Source: G965250275 sp965250275
GTDB taxonomy: Bacteria; Pseudomonadota; Alphaproteobacteria; Rhodobacterales; Rhodobacteraceae
Direction of reading: 5' to 3'
Assembly (NCBI GenBank): GCA_965250275.1
Contig: OZ252297.1
Span: 372,001-436,000, forward strand
DNA: 64,000 nucleotides
Shown here: positions 1 to 8,592 of the stretch, in pieces
How the letters are laid out: the number at the start of each line of letters is the position of its first letter
Position numbering within the stretch: the stretch's first letter is position 1
Notes under the pieces: generated by a model
The model's database searches: none
Told to the model about the DNA's origin: nothing
What the model saw: only the letters and a program-made list of their open reading frames with translations
Program-made: the position numbers and the translations under genes

Positions 1-247
1 CATTTTTCCACTTTTTGTGGTCCTCGACTCCATCGACTGAGACACCAATGACCTTTGTGCCGCGCTTGGCCCATTCGTCGGCAAGCTGCGCCACGGCACC
101 AAACTCGGTCGTGCAAACCGGGGTAAAGTCCTTTGGATGCGAAAAGAGGATGGCCCAGCTGTCACCAATCCAGTCGTGAAACTGTATCGTGCCCTGGTCG
201 GTCTCGGCGGTAAAGTTCGGGACGGTGTCGTTGATGCGCAATCCCAT
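1..247 (-). CDS. 1-Cys peroxiredoxin, N-terminal part (cut by window edge)
   Basis: Only the first 82 codons lie in the window; the gene continues leftward past base 1. The reading begins at an ATG at 245-247 and contains the peroxiredoxin motif HPKDFTPVCTTE with the peroxidatic cysteine, preceded by a thioredoxin-fold start with a DWIGDSWAILFSHP strand. This motif form is that of the Prx6/1-Cys class, which reduces hydrogen peroxide and alkyl hydroperoxides in the cytosol. Nothing can be said about a resolving cysteine because the C-terminal half is missing. It diverges from the aldehyde dehydrogenase gene to the right, with about 165 bases between the two starts. Confidence 0.9.
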   Translation of the reverse strand, partial: MGLRINDTVPNFTAETDQGTIQFHDWIGDSWAILFSHPKDFTPVCTTEFGAVAQLADEWAKRGTKVIGVSVDGVEDHKKWKN

Positions 248-412
248 ATCGATCTCCTTCTCATTCCTGGGTCGACTCACGTTGGGGTTAACGTAGAGAT
301 TCTTTTCCGCGGTTACATCCCCTGTCTTGCCCCTCCCTGAGCCGAATGAGAGAGTGGCGCCGATTCCCTGACCAGTCGGTCAGGTCTGATTTGCTGAGAT
401 TGGAGTACCGGC

Positions 413-1849
413 ATGATCGAGAAGCGTGATTTCTACATTAACGGCGAATGGGTCAGCCCGATAGCTGGCCAGGACTTCGAAGTGATCGACCCCTCTTCCG
501 AAGAGGCGTGTGCCGTCATTTCGCTGGGTGGCGAAGCAGATACAAACGCAGCCGTCGCGGCGGCCAAAGCGGCTCTGCCCGGCTGGATGGCCACACCGGT
601 CGAAGACCGCATCGCTCTGGTCGAAAAACTCATCGATATCTACAAGACCAAGGGCGAAGATCTTGCACAGGCGATGTCGGGCGAGATGGGTGCGCCGATT
701 GACATGGCCCGCAGTCAACAAGTGGGCGCAGGGATTTATCATCTCAAGAATTTTGTGGATGCAGCCAAGGCGTTTCAGTTCGATCGTCCGTTGGGTGACC
801 ATGCGCCCAATGACCGTCTGATCTTCGAAGCCGTTGGGGTCGCGGCACTGATCACCCCATGGAACTGGCCGATGAACCAGATCACCCTGAAAGTTGGGGC
901 GGCCGCAATCGCGGGTTGCACAATGGTCCTCAAACCATCGGAGCAAAGCCCGCTGAATGCGATGATCTTTGCCGAGATGATGGACGAGGCCGGTTTCCCA
1001 CCGGGTGTCTTCAATCTGGTCAACGGTGACGGCGCTGGCGTTGGCAGCACCCTGTCCGGCCATCCGGACGTCGATATGGTCAGCTTCACGGGCTCAACAC
1101 GTGCGGGAACGGCGATCTCCAAAAACGCGGCCGAAACACTGAAAAAGGTCCATCTGGAGCTGGGCGGCAAAGGTGCGAACGTGATCTTTGACGATGCCGA
1201 CGAAAAGGCCGTCAAACGCGGTGTTCTTCACATGATGAACAACACTGGCCAGTCGTGTAACGCGCCCAGCCGGATGCTGGTTCAGAGTGGCGTGTACGAT
1301 CAGGCCGTCGAAATGGCGGCAGAAGTCGCTGAGAAGGTTACGGTCGGAAACGCTCATGAAGAGGGTCGTCACATTGGCCCCGTCGTGAACGAGGTCCAGT
1401 TCGACAAGATTCAGAACCTGATTCAGGCGGGCATCGACGAGGGTGCGCGGCTGGTTGCCGGCGGCACAGGGCGTCCGGATGGATTGAACCGTGGGTACTA
1501 TGTGAAGCCGACCGTCTTTGCCGACGTGACGAACGACATGACAGTGGCCCGAGAAGAGATTTTCGGCCCGGTTCTGTCGATCATGAAGTTTGAAACCGAA
1601 GAGGAAGCAGTCGAAATCGCGAACGACACGCCTTATGGGCTGACCAACTATGTGCAGACGCAGGACAGCCAACGCGCCAACCGGATGGCCCGGAATCTGC
1701 GCTCCGGCATGGTCGAAATGAATGGCACCAGCCGGGCCGCGGGATCACCGTTTGGTGGCATGAAGCAGTCAGGCAACGGCCGCGAAGGCGGTATTTTCGG
1801 CATCGAAGATTTCCTCGAAGTCAAAGCTGTCTCGGGCTGGACACCCTAA
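413..1849 (+). CDS. aldehyde dehydrogenase family protein (NAD(P)+-dependent)
   Basis: A full-length 478-residue member of the aldehyde dehydrogenase superfamily, which oxidises aldehydes to acids with NAD(P)+. The general-base glutamate sits in the motif ELGGK (Glu249) and the catalytic cysteine in GQSCNAPSR (Cys282). The cofactor-binding strand FTGSTRAG and the substrate-loop motif PWNWPMNQ are also present. The NNTGQSCNAPSR form of the active site is common in a broad subgroup whose substrates vary, so the real aldehyde cannot be named. The gene stands alone: it diverges from the peroxiredoxin and is followed by a strong hairpin terminator. Confidence 0.93.
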   Translation: MIEKRDFYINGEWVSPIAGQDFEVIDPSSEEACAVISLGGEADTNAAVAAAKAALPGWMATPVEDRIALVEKLIDIYKTKGEDLAQAMSGEMGAPIDMARSQQVGAGIYHLKNFVDAAKAFQFDRPLGDHAPNDRLIFEAVGVAALITPWNWPMNQITLKVGAAAIAGCTMVLKPSEQSPLNAMIFAEMMDEAGFPPGVFNLVNGDGAGVGSTLSGHPDVDMVSFTGSTRAGTAISKNAAETLKKVHLELGGKGANVIFDDADEKAVKRGVLHMMNNTGQSCNAPSRMLVQSGVYDQAVEMAAEVAEKVTVGNAHEEGRHIGPVVNEVQFDKIQNLIQAGIDEGARLVAGGTGRPDGLNRGYYVKPTVFADVTNDMTVAREEIFGPVLSIMKFETEEEAVEIANDTPYGLTNYVQTQDSQRANRMARNLRSGMVEMNGTSRAAGSPFGGMKQSGNGREGGIFGIEDFLEVKAVSGWTP

Positions 1850-1870
1850 GTCTCAGGCCTTTGAAGCTGG

Positions 1871-1901
1871 AATGGCCAGAGCTTCGTGCTCTGGCCATTT
1901 T
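1871..1901 (+). terminator. Rho-independent terminator after the aldehyde dehydrogenase
   Basis: A perfect 12-bp inverted repeat (1871-1882 with 1888-1899) encloses a 5-base TTCGT loop and runs straight into four T residues at 1898-1901. It starts 21 bases after the dehydrogenase stop codon and separates that gene from the fucosyltransferase that follows. Confidence 0.85.
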
Positions 1902-1926
1902 CAATTGAGCCTGATTGAGTATTCCG

Positions 1927-2781
1927 ATGATCTACACCCGCCTGCACGGACGTTTGGGCAATCAGATGTTCCAGTATGCCGCGGCGCGTGCGCTCGCCGC
2001 GCGATTTGGCGTGCCGGTGGCGCTGGATCCGCGCGATGCGCTGCGCCGGCACGAAGGGGTGCTCACCCGGGTCTTTGATCTGCCCGTGACGACGCCGGAG
2101 GCCTTGCCGCCCAACCGGCATGATGCGCCGCTACGGTACCTGATCTGGCGCTATGGCGGAATGCAACCGCGGTTCCGCCGTGAGAGCGGGTTGGCGTACA
2201 ACGCCGACATCGAAGACTGGAGCGATGACAGTTACCTGCATGGGTATTGGCAATCGGAACGATACTTTGCCGATGTGTCCCAACAACTGCGCCGAGACTT
2301 CAAGTTTCCGTCTCAATCATCGCCAAACGCCGCACTTGCGGGGCGCATTTCCAGAGGGCTTTCGGTGTCCTTACATGTCCGCCGCGGTGACTACCTGACG
2401 GTCGGGGCGCATGGCGTGTGTGGCCAATCCTACTACCGCGCCGCGCTTGCACGGGTTGTCGAAACGCTTTCCGACGATCCGACGGTTTACGTCTTTTCCG
2501 ATGACCCTGACTGGGCGCGGGAAAATCTGGAGCTGCCTTGCGAGCGTTTTGTTGTGGATATCAATGGCCCGGACGCTGATTACGAGGACATGCACCTGAT
2601 GTCGTTGTGCCGGCACAACATCATTGCCAATTCCTCGTTCTCTTGGTGGGCGGCGTGGTTGAACGCCTACCCGGACAAGATCGTGGTCGGACCGGCTCGG
2701 TGGTTCAGCGATCCAAAGTTGCAAAACCCTGACATCTTGCCCGAACACTGGCTTAGCGTGGCCGAACCGCCCATGACCTGA
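1927..2781 (+). CDS. alpha-1,2-fucosyltransferase family glycosyltransferase (GT11)
   Basis: A 284-residue protein that starts with the GT11 signature GRLGNQMFQYAAARALA. It also has the GDP-fucose-binding motif HVRRGDY and the C-terminal motif SNSSFSWWAAWLN. Known family members transfer fucose from GDP-fucose to a galactose-type acceptor during O-antigen or capsule synthesis. I chose the ATG at 1927; an in-frame TTG at 1915 would add four residues, and neither has a clear ribosome site. It is an orphan: its neighbours are not glycan genes and it lies right behind a terminator. The polysaccharide locus of this window is 45 kb away. The acceptor is unknown. Confidence 0.9.
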   Translation: MIYTRLHGRLGNQMFQYAAARALAARFGVPVALDPRDALRRHEGVLTRVFDLPVTTPEALPPNRHDAPLRYLIWRYGGMQPRFRRESGLAYNADIEDWSDDSYLHGYWQSERYFADVSQQLRRDFKFPSQSSPNAALAGRISRGLSVSLHVRRGDYLTVGAHGVCGQSYYRAALARVVETLSDDPTVYVFSDDPDWARENLELPCERFVVDINGPDADYEDMHLMSLCRHNIIANSSFSWWAAWLNAYPDKIVVGPARWFSDPKLQNPDILPEHWLSVAEPPMT

Positions 2782-2811
2782 TCCGCACGCAAATTGGCCA
2801 CTGACAACGGA

Positions 2812-3183
2812 TCAATACCCTTCGGCCTTGTGACCGAAGAACACCTTGGTCAGGTCTTCGCTAACGTCCCAAGTGACCCGCATGCCGTCCGACAAGAATG
2901 CGGTATCACCGGGTCGCAGCATTAAGACCGAGCCGTCGGCATGATTGGTCAGGCTAGCTTTGCCTGACAGGACAGTCATCAATTCGTCCCCTTGCTCCGT
3001 GCACTCAAAGGCGCCAGCCGTACACTTCCAAATCCCGAAGCGGGTGGTGTGGCCAACGCCGCCCTGATCAATTCGTCCATATGTCACCGGGGCGCCGCGT
3101 GTGATGCGATACTGGCTCGCCGGATTGTCGAACGGCCAATGTTCCAGGTCGCCGACATCGTCACCGGGATGGTACTTTTGCAT
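2812..3183 (-). CDS. small cupin-domain protein (ureidoglycine-hydrolase-like/DUF861 type)
   Basis: A single-domain 123-residue protein. The central strand pattern GIWKCTAGAFE...GDELMTVLSGKASLTN followed by LRPGDTAFLSDG matches the two cupin motifs of the DUF861 group of small RmlC-like cupins. The segment CTEQGDELMTVLSG takes the place of the usual metal-binding histidines, as in that group. Members of the family are mostly uncharacterised; some resemble the (S)-ureidoglycine aminohydrolase barrel. It runs leftward, convergent with the fucosyltransferase (30-base gap) and just downstream of the pseudouridine synthase, with which it may share a transcript. No substrate can be assigned. Confidence 0.8.
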   Translation of the reverse strand: MQKYHPGDDVGDLEHWPFDNPASQYRITRGAPVTYGRIDQGGVGHTTRFGIWKCTAGAFECTEQGDELMTVLSGKASLTNHADGSVLMLRPGDTAFLSDGMRVTWDVSEDLTKVFFGHKAEGY

Positions 3184-3213
3184 GTGGTTATCCGATCATT
3201 TGGGCCGTGCGAC

Positions 3214-3915
3214 TCAGAAGGGCGCAGGCGCGCGAAACTTCAGCGATACGCCGCTCTCGGGATGTTTTAGCCGCAGTTCTTCGGCATGCAACATCATGCG
3301 ATCATACAACTTGGCATCACCTTCGGCGTAGAGCGGGTCGCCGAGAATTGGATGGCCGAGCGACAGCATGTGAACCCGCAACTGGTGTGTCCGTCCGGTC
3401 TTTGGAATGAGACGGACGCGCGTTGCGGAACCGTCAAATTTCAGAACACGCCACTCTGTCACGGCCGGTTTTCCCGTGTCATGGCATACCATTTGCAGTG
3501 GGCGATTTGGCCAATCCACGATCAGCGGCAGATCAACGATCCCTGTCTTGGGCGTCAGCTCTCCTGCGACGCGCGCCACATAGACCTTTCGTATGCTTCG
3601 GGCCTCGAACTGTTGGCTCAGGTGGCGTTGAGCATGTGGCGTCAGGGCAAAGACCATGACGCCCGTGGTATCGCGGTCAAGCCTGTGCACCAGCAGCGCA
3701 TCGGGGAACACGGTTTTAAGGCGGGTCAGCAAGCAATCGCTCAGATGCTCGCCGCGACCGGGAACGGACAACAATCCCTCAGGCTTGTTCACGGCCACAA
3801 GGTGGGCGTCCTCGTGCAAAATCTCCAGCGGACTGTCAGGGGGATCGTATGCGGACAATACAGGCACGGGATCGCCATACAGGGGCTTGACCAGAGCGGC
3901 AACCTTACGTCGCAC
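3214..3915 (-). CDS. RluA-family pseudouridine synthase
   Basis: The catalytic motif HRLDRDTTGV with its essential aspartate, the following KVYVARV strand and the late motif GRTHQLRVHMLSLGHPILGDPLYA identify the RluA family. This family isomerises uridine to pseudouridine in 23S rRNA or tRNA. No S4 domain precedes the catalytic domain, as in the short RluA-type enzymes. The start is uncertain: no in-frame ATG lies near the conserved N-terminus. I took the GTG at 3915, giving 233 residues; a longer reading to 4011 would overlap the divergent NTF2-like gene by 40 bases. The precise target uridine is not predictable. Confidence 0.88.
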   Translation of the reverse strand: MRRKVAALVKPLYGDPVPVLSAYDPPDSPLEILHEDAHLVAVNKPEGLLSVPGRGEHLSDCLLTRLKTVFPDALLVHRLDRDTTGVMVFALTPHAQRHLSQQFEARSIRKVYVARVAGELTPKTGIVDLPLIVDWPNRPLQMVCHDTGKPAVTEWRVLKFDGSATRVRLIPKTGRTHQLRVHMLSLGHPILGDPLYAEGDAKLYDRMMLHAEELRLKHPESGVSLKFRAPAPF

Positions 3916-3971
3916 TTGCCGCCGGTTGCCACCGCCATAGGATGGGCCATAAGTCAAAGAGGATTGCAAAA

Positions 3972-4382
3972 ATGCACCCGACAATTGTCGAAATTCAGCG
4001 CGTGGTGGCAAAGGGCGACGACACGAAAATCGCCGGTTTGCTGGCCGAGGATGTTCGGTTCCTTCCTCCCACCTATTTCAAGACTTGGACAGGCCGGGAG
4101 CCTGTCGCCGCGGTTCTGGGTCATGTCGGTCAGGTGTTTAGCGATTTCCGGTATCGCCGGGTCATGGGAGAGGGAAATGACTGGGCGCTTGAGTTTCAGT
4201 GTAAGGTCGGTGATCTCGATGCGGTTGGCGTGGATTTGATCACTTTGAACGACGAGGGCCTCGTCGCGGTGTTTGAAGTTGTCATGCGGCCGCACAAATC
4301 CATCGGCGCCCTGCGCGATGCCATGAACGCCAGGGTACAGACCGATCTGCGCTTTCTGGCCTTTCAAACCGCTTTGAGCTGA
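3972..4382 (+). CDS. NTF2-like/SnoaL-like domain protein
   Basis: A 136-residue protein whose layout fits the NTF2-like cone fold: an N-terminal helix (HPTIVEIQRVVAKGDD), then DVRFLPPTYFKTWTGREPVAAVL and a set of beta strands ending in DLITLNDEGLVAVFEVVMRP. Proteins of this fold are small-molecule-binding or isomerase-like, and no catalytic residues can be singled out here. The ATG at 3972 has the ribosome-site-like AGAGGAT seven bases upstream and is preferred over the ATG at 3942. It ends six bases before the SGNH hydrolase start, so the two are probably co-transcribed. Confidence 0.75.
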   Translation: MHPTIVEIQRVVAKGDDTKIAGLLAEDVRFLPPTYFKTWTGREPVAAVLGHVGQVFSDFRYRRVMGEGNDWALEFQCKVGDLDAVGVDLITLNDEGLVAVFEVVMRPHKSIGALRDAMNARVQTDLRFLAFQTALS

Positions 4383-4388
4383 ACAGCG

Positions 4389-5093
4389 ATGGCGTTGGAC
4401 ATTGTCGCCCGCGTCACGCTGCTGCCCGTCCTCTTGGGACAAGGCGCGCTGGTGCGTCGGCGGGCCTTGCGAATGCCAGAACCACCTGGCTTGCGCGAAG
4501 GGGTTGTAGGGCAAGGCCCGGACCTGCGGGTGCTCTTTGTCGGTGACAGTTCGGCTGCAGGTGTCGGGGCGAGCGTACAGGCGCAGGCCTTGAGCGGGCA
4601 GGTGACGGAGCTGTTGTCACAGAAGTTCCGTGTGGATTGGCTGTTAAAGGCGCAGACCGGTGCGATGACGCGTGATGCGCTGGACTGGCTGGACGATCTG
4701 CCCGCGCGTCCCTTCGACGTTGCCGTCATCTCTTTGGGGGTCAACGACGTGACTGGTTTGGTGCCCAGCGGGCGCTGGGCGCGGCAACAAGAGCGTCTTG
4801 TTGACAAACTCACCGACAAATTCGGCGTACGACAGGTCCTGGCTTCCGGCCTGCCACCAATGGAGCGCTTTCCGCTGTTGCCGCAGCCGCTACGGTGGGT
4901 TTTGGCGGCACAGGCCCGGCGTCTCGACAACCGGTTGGCCATACTTGCTGACACCCACCCCAACATCAGCCATGTAAGTGTCGATTACCCGATGGATCCC
5001 CGCTACATGGCCGAAGACGGGTACCATCCCAGCCCTCTTGCTTACACGCTTTGGGCCAAGGCCCTGGTAGGTCAGATTTCAGCGAAGTGGTAG
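4389..5093 (+). CDS. SGNH/GDSL-type hydrolase
   Basis: A 234-residue protein with the SGNH-hydrolase blocks in order: block I FVGDSSAAG with the nucleophilic serine, block III GVNDVTG, and block V DGYHPSPLAY with the catalytic Asp-His pair. The N-terminus has a short hydrophobic stretch (VARVTLLPVLLGQGALV), which could be a signal anchor or merely a hydrophobic helix. Family members are esterases, lipases, thioesterases or acetylxylan/peptidoglycan deacetylases, and this one cannot be assigned further. It follows the NTF2-like gene by six bases and converges on the dehydrogenase-like gene at 5128. Confidence 0.85.
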   Translation: MALDIVARVTLLPVLLGQGALVRRRALRMPEPPGLREGVVGQGPDLRVLFVGDSSAAGVGASVQAQALSGQVTELLSQKFRVDWLLKAQTGAMTRDALDWLDDLPARPFDVAVISLGVNDVTGLVPSGRWARQQERLVDKLTDKFGVRQVLASGLPPMERFPLLPQPLRWVLAAQARRLDNRLAILADTHPNISHVSVDYPMDPRYMAEDGYHPSPLAYTLWAKALVGQISAKW

Positions 5094-5127
5094 GCGGCCC
5101 TCGTCGCTCGGGAAGGCCGGCTAACCA

Positions 5128-7569
5128 TCAGACTTTCACGCGTTCCGACTTGGGGTCGTACATGGGACGCAGGCTTGCTTCGGCAGTGACGCGCGTGCCC
5201 GCAACATCGATCTCATAACCTGATGCCAGAACATCCGCCGCCGTCTCACCAGCGCAGGGGACATACCCCATTCCGATCGCGGCGCCGAGGTGATGTCCGT
5301 AGGCGCCTGAACTGAGATACCCGACAATCTGACCATCCCGCACAATCGGTTCATTGTGGTACAAAAGCGGCTCGGGGTCCGTCAGCCGGAATTGAACGAG
5401 GCGCGACTGCAGCCCTTCGTCACGTTTCTTCTCAACCGCGTCGCGGCCGATGAAATCGGTCTTGTCCTTTGATACGGCAAACCCCAGACCCGCTTCCAGC
5501 ACGTGATCCTCGCAGGTGATGTCGTGGCCAAAATGACGAAACGCCTTTTCGATTCGGCCACAGTCCATCATGTGCATGCCGCACAGTTTGAGCCCCATAT
5601 TCTGGCCCGCTTCGTGGATCGTTTCGAATGCATGGCCGGCCATGTCGGATCCAACATAGATTTCCCATCCAAGCTCGCCAACGTATGACACGCGATGAAC
5701 GCGCGCGAGTCCCATGCCCAGTTCGATCTCTTGCGCCGTACCAAACGGGTTTGTTTCGTTGGAGAAATCTGCCGGCGAGATCTTCTGCATGAGCGCCCGT
5801 GCATTTGGCCCCATAACGGCCAACACGCCCTCTGCTGCGGTGACATCAGTGATCACTGCCTGGGCGTCGCCCAGATGGCGGCGCATCCACGTTTCGTCAG
5901 CCAGACGGGTCGCGGCGGGAGTGACGACCAGATAGGTGGTTTCGGAAAGGCGGGTCACCGTCACGTCCGCCTCGATCCCGCCCGTGTTGTTCAAAAACTG
6001 GGTGTAAACTATCTTTCCCGATGGGACTGACATGTTCGCCCCGCAAACTCTGTTGAGGAACGCCTCTGCTTCGGGCCCTTCGACCCGCAGCTTGCCAAAG
6101 GATGACATGTCATACATGCCGACATTGCTACGTACCGCGTTTAGCTCTTCGGCGACATTGTCGAAGAAATTCTGCCGTTTCCAGGTGTACTGGTACTCGG
6201 GTGTTTGCCCCTCACGCGCGAACCAGTTGGCTCGCTCCCACCCCGACAACTCCCCCATGACAGCGCCATTTTGCGTCAGGTGGTGGTGAAAAGGTGTGCG
6301 ACGCACACCGCGCGCGGTCGCCTTCTGGCGATACGGGAAGTGATCGGCATAAAGCAAACCCAGCGTTTCTGTCGAGCGCTCCATCAGGTAGTGCTTGTTG
6401 CCCTGAAACGGATGCATGCGGGCGATATCGACATCGCCGAGGTCGAATGGTTTTTCGCCACCCTGCATCCACTGGGCCAAGGCCATGCCCGCTCCACCAG
6501 CCGACTGGATGCCGACCGAGTTGAATCCGGCGGCGACCCAGACGTTGTCCATCTCGGGCGCGATCCCCAGATGATAGGCGTCATCCGGCGTGAAGCTTTC
6601 CGGCCCGTTGAAAAACGTATGAATGCCGGCTTCCGCCAGCATGGGCATCCGGTTCACAGCGTTTTCGAGGATCGGTTCGAAATGATCGAAATCTTCCGGA
6701 AGCTGGTCGAACTCGAAGCTTTCCGGGATTGGACCCCATGGTTTAGACACCGGTTCAAAAGCGCCGAGAAGCATTTTGCCGGCATCTTCCTTGTAGTAGG
6801 CGCACTCGTCAGGCACGCGCAGCACGGGCATCTGAGACAGCCCGTCAATCGCTTCGGTTACAATGTAGAAGTGTTCGCAGGCTTGCAGTGGCACGTTGGT
6901 GCCGAGCATCTTTCCAACATCATGGCCCCACATCCCGGCGCAGTTGACCACATATTCGCAGGCAATGTGCCCGATATTGCCGTCATCGTCCGCCCAATCG
7001 ATACCGGTGATGCGGCGGCCTTCGCGGATCGCTCCGGTGGCCTTGACCCGCTCTTTGACCACAGCCCCGCCTTGGCGGGCACCCTTTGCCAAAGCCAGCG
7101 CGATGTTTGCCGGATCGCCCTGGCCGTCTTTGGGTAGATAAACGCCGCCCGTGACGTCTTCGATGTTCAGATGCGCATACCGGGACTTGATCTCATTTGG
7201 GCCAATTTCTTCGATCTCAACGCCGAATGCTCGAGCCATGCCCGCTGACCGGTGCAGTTCTTCGAGACGCTCATCCGTCAGAGCCGCCGTGATGGAGCCA
7301 ACTCGCTTGAACCCGGTGGCAACACCCGTTTCGGATTCCAGATTCCCGTACAGTTCCTGGCTGTACTTTGCGAGCTTCGTCATGTTCGCCGTTGCGCGCA
7401 GTTGGGCAATCAACCCGGCAGCGTGCCATGTGGTGCCGGATGTGAGTTGTTTGCGTTCCAGCAGGACAACGTCTTTCCAGCCAGCCTTGGTCAGATGGTA
7501 GGCCACCGAGCAGCCGATAACGCCACCACCGATGATGACGACGCGTGCATGAGAAGGAAGATCGGGCAT
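5128..7569 (-). CDS. dimethylglycine/sarcosine dehydrogenase-like FAD-GcvT fusion protein (paralogue 1)
   Basis: An 813-residue fusion. Residues 1-~400 form an FAD-dependent amine oxidoreductase with the dinucleotide motif VIIGGGVIGCS and the motif TSGTTWHAAG. The histidine of that motif covalently holds FAD in characterised dimethylglycine and sarcosine dehydrogenases. The C-terminal half is a GcvT-like aminomethyltransferase/folate domain (VMGPNARALMQKIS, GELGWEIYVGSDMAG, GRDAV). Such enzymes demethylate N-methylated glycines and pass the one-carbon unit to tetrahydrofolate. It lies 111 bases downstream of the homocysteine methyltransferase, in line with that operon. It is clearly a homologue of the equally long protein at 8589-11030 but well diverged, so the two probably take different substrates. 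Confidence 0.9.
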   Translation of the reverse strand: MPDLPSHARVVIIGGGVIGCSVAYHLTKAGWKDVVLLERKQLTSGTTWHAAGLIAQLRATANMTKLAKYSQELYGNLESETGVATGFKRVGSITAALTDERLEELHRSAGMARAFGVEIEEIGPNEIKSRYAHLNIEDVTGGVYLPKDGQGDPANIALALAKGARQGGAVVKERVKATGAIREGRRITGIDWADDDGNIGHIACEYVVNCAGMWGHDVGKMLGTNVPLQACEHFYIVTEAIDGLSQMPVLRVPDECAYYKEDAGKMLLGAFEPVSKPWGPIPESFEFDQLPEDFDHFEPILENAVNRMPMLAEAGIHTFFNGPESFTPDDAYHLGIAPEMDNVWVAAGFNSVGIQSAGGAGMALAQWMQGGEKPFDLGDVDIARMHPFQGNKHYLMERSTETLGLLYADHFPYRQKATARGVRRTPFHHHLTQNGAVMGELSGWERANWFAREGQTPEYQYTWKRQNFFDNVAEELNAVRSNVGMYDMSSFGKLRVEGPEAEAFLNRVCGANMSVPSGKIVYTQFLNNTGGIEADVTVTRLSETTYLVVTPAATRLADETWMRRHLGDAQAVITDVTAAEGVLAVMGPNARALMQKISPADFSNETNPFGTAQEIELGMGLARVHRVSYVGELGWEIYVGSDMAGHAFETIHEAGQNMGLKLCGMHMMDCGRIEKAFRHFGHDITCEDHVLEAGLGFAVSKDKTDFIGRDAVEKKRDEGLQSRLVQFRLTDPEPLLYHNEPIVRDGQIVGYLSSGAYGHHLGAAIGMGYVPCAGETAADVLASGYEIDVAGTRVTAEASLRPMYDPKSERVKV

Positions 7570-7642
7570 AGCAGGATCCTTTGTGTATGGCAGCGGGGCG
7601 CGCCGGTTTTCAGTCGTTACAACCGGATGCGCGGCTGGTGCG

Positions 7643-7660
7643 CCCTGCGTGTGCGCAGGG
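7643..7660. other. short perfect hairpin between two co-oriented metabolic genes
   Basis: A 7-bp perfect inverted repeat (7643-7649 with 7654-7660) with a 4-base loop lies in the 111-base gap between the homocysteine methyltransferase stop and the downstream dehydrogenase start. There is no T-run on either strand, so it is more likely an mRNA-stability or attenuation element than a full terminator. Confidence 0.35.
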
Positions 7661-7680
7661 TGAGCAGGCTAGCGGGGAGG

Positions 7681-8592
7681 TCAGACAATTCGATGGCCCG
7701 CCTGCTTGAGCTGGGTTGCAAGTTCGGAGATATGTGCAGGACCGACCTCGCAGCATCCCCCGACGATTGTTGCGCCCTGTTCGATCCACTTCATGGCAAA
7801 CCAAGCATAGGCTTCAGGGGTCAAATCAGCCCGTTGTTCAAGAGACTCCACAGTGGGGAATTCCTTGAGGAACTCAGACGAGATGTGCGTGAAACCATTG
7901 GCGTAAGCGCCGATCGGCAATCCGGTCTCTTTCAGATCGGAAAGCCCGTCGGTGATGGCCTCAGGGCGCGAGCAATTGATCAACAGGGCTTGTGGTTTTT
8001 GGTCTTCAGGCATGTCTGAAATCGCCTGCGCCAAAGCTTTCAGCGATTCACCCGAGCGCAGGTTGGTACCGTCGTCGTCATCAACGGTAACGGCCAGCCA
8101 GACCGGCTTGGTTGCAAGCTCGGTTACGGCAGCCAGCGCAAACCGCGCCTGATCAATGGATGGAATCGTTTCGATCAGCCAGAAATCGACGCCCGAATCC
8201 AGCGCCGCTATGTTCGGAGCATAAAGCGCACGCACCTCGTCTGCGGTGGCTTCGATATCGGGCCTGTAAGACGCGCCATATGGGCCGAGCGAACCGGCCA
8301 CGCGCCCACCCCCATGGGTGGTGCGGGCCGCGCGGGCCGCGTCGAGCGCCTTATGCAGCAAAGCGTCGACCTGACCTTCCATACCGACCCGCTCCAGCCG
8401 GTCCGTCAGCACCCCGTAGGTGTTCGTGGAGGCGACGGTGGCGCCTGATCTGAAGTAGTCCAGATGCACTGCTTCGACGAGGTCGGCATGGTCGATCATG
8501 ACCTGCGTGGACCACAATGGTGTGGCCTGATCCTCGCTGCGTTTCAACAGTTCCTGACCGATAGACCCGTCCAGCAACGTGATGTCCGTCAT
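7681..8592 (-). CDS. homocysteine S-methyltransferase family protein (betaine-homocysteine methyltransferase-like)
   Basis: A 303-residue protein that starts with TLLDGSIGQELLKRS. It carries the zinc-site cysteines of the homocysteine-methyltransferase barrel in LLINCSRPEAI and the paired cysteines of VGGCCEVGPAH. These enzymes move a methyl group from a donor such as glycine betaine, dimethylsulfoniopropionate or S-methylmethionine to homocysteine, giving methionine. The ATG at 8590-8592 overlaps the stop codon of the upstream dimethylglycine-dehydrogenase-like gene (ATGA), so translation is probably coupled. That context suggests glycine betaine, whose demethylation gives dimethylglycine, but the donor is inferred and not visible in the sequence. 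Confidence 0.87.
   Translation of the reverse strand: MTDITLLDGSIGQELLKRSEDQATPLWSTQVMIDHADLVEAVHLDYFRSGATVASTNTYGVLTDRLERVGMEGQVDALLHKALDAARAARTTHGGGRVAGSLGPYGASYRPDIEATADEVRALYAPNIAALDSGVDFWLIETIPSIDQARFALAAVTELATKPVWLAVTVDDDDGTNLRSGESLKALAQAISDMPEDQKPQALLINCSRPEAITDGLSDLKETGLPIGAYANGFTHISSEFLKEFPTVESLEQRADLTPEAYAWFAMKWIEQGATIVGGCCEVGPAHISELATQLKQAGHRIV

Noticed and set aside
6205..7137. A 310-codon plus-strand frame inside the dehydrogenase-like gene
   Set aside because: This is a shadow of the 813-residue FAD-GcvT protein; no motif is present.
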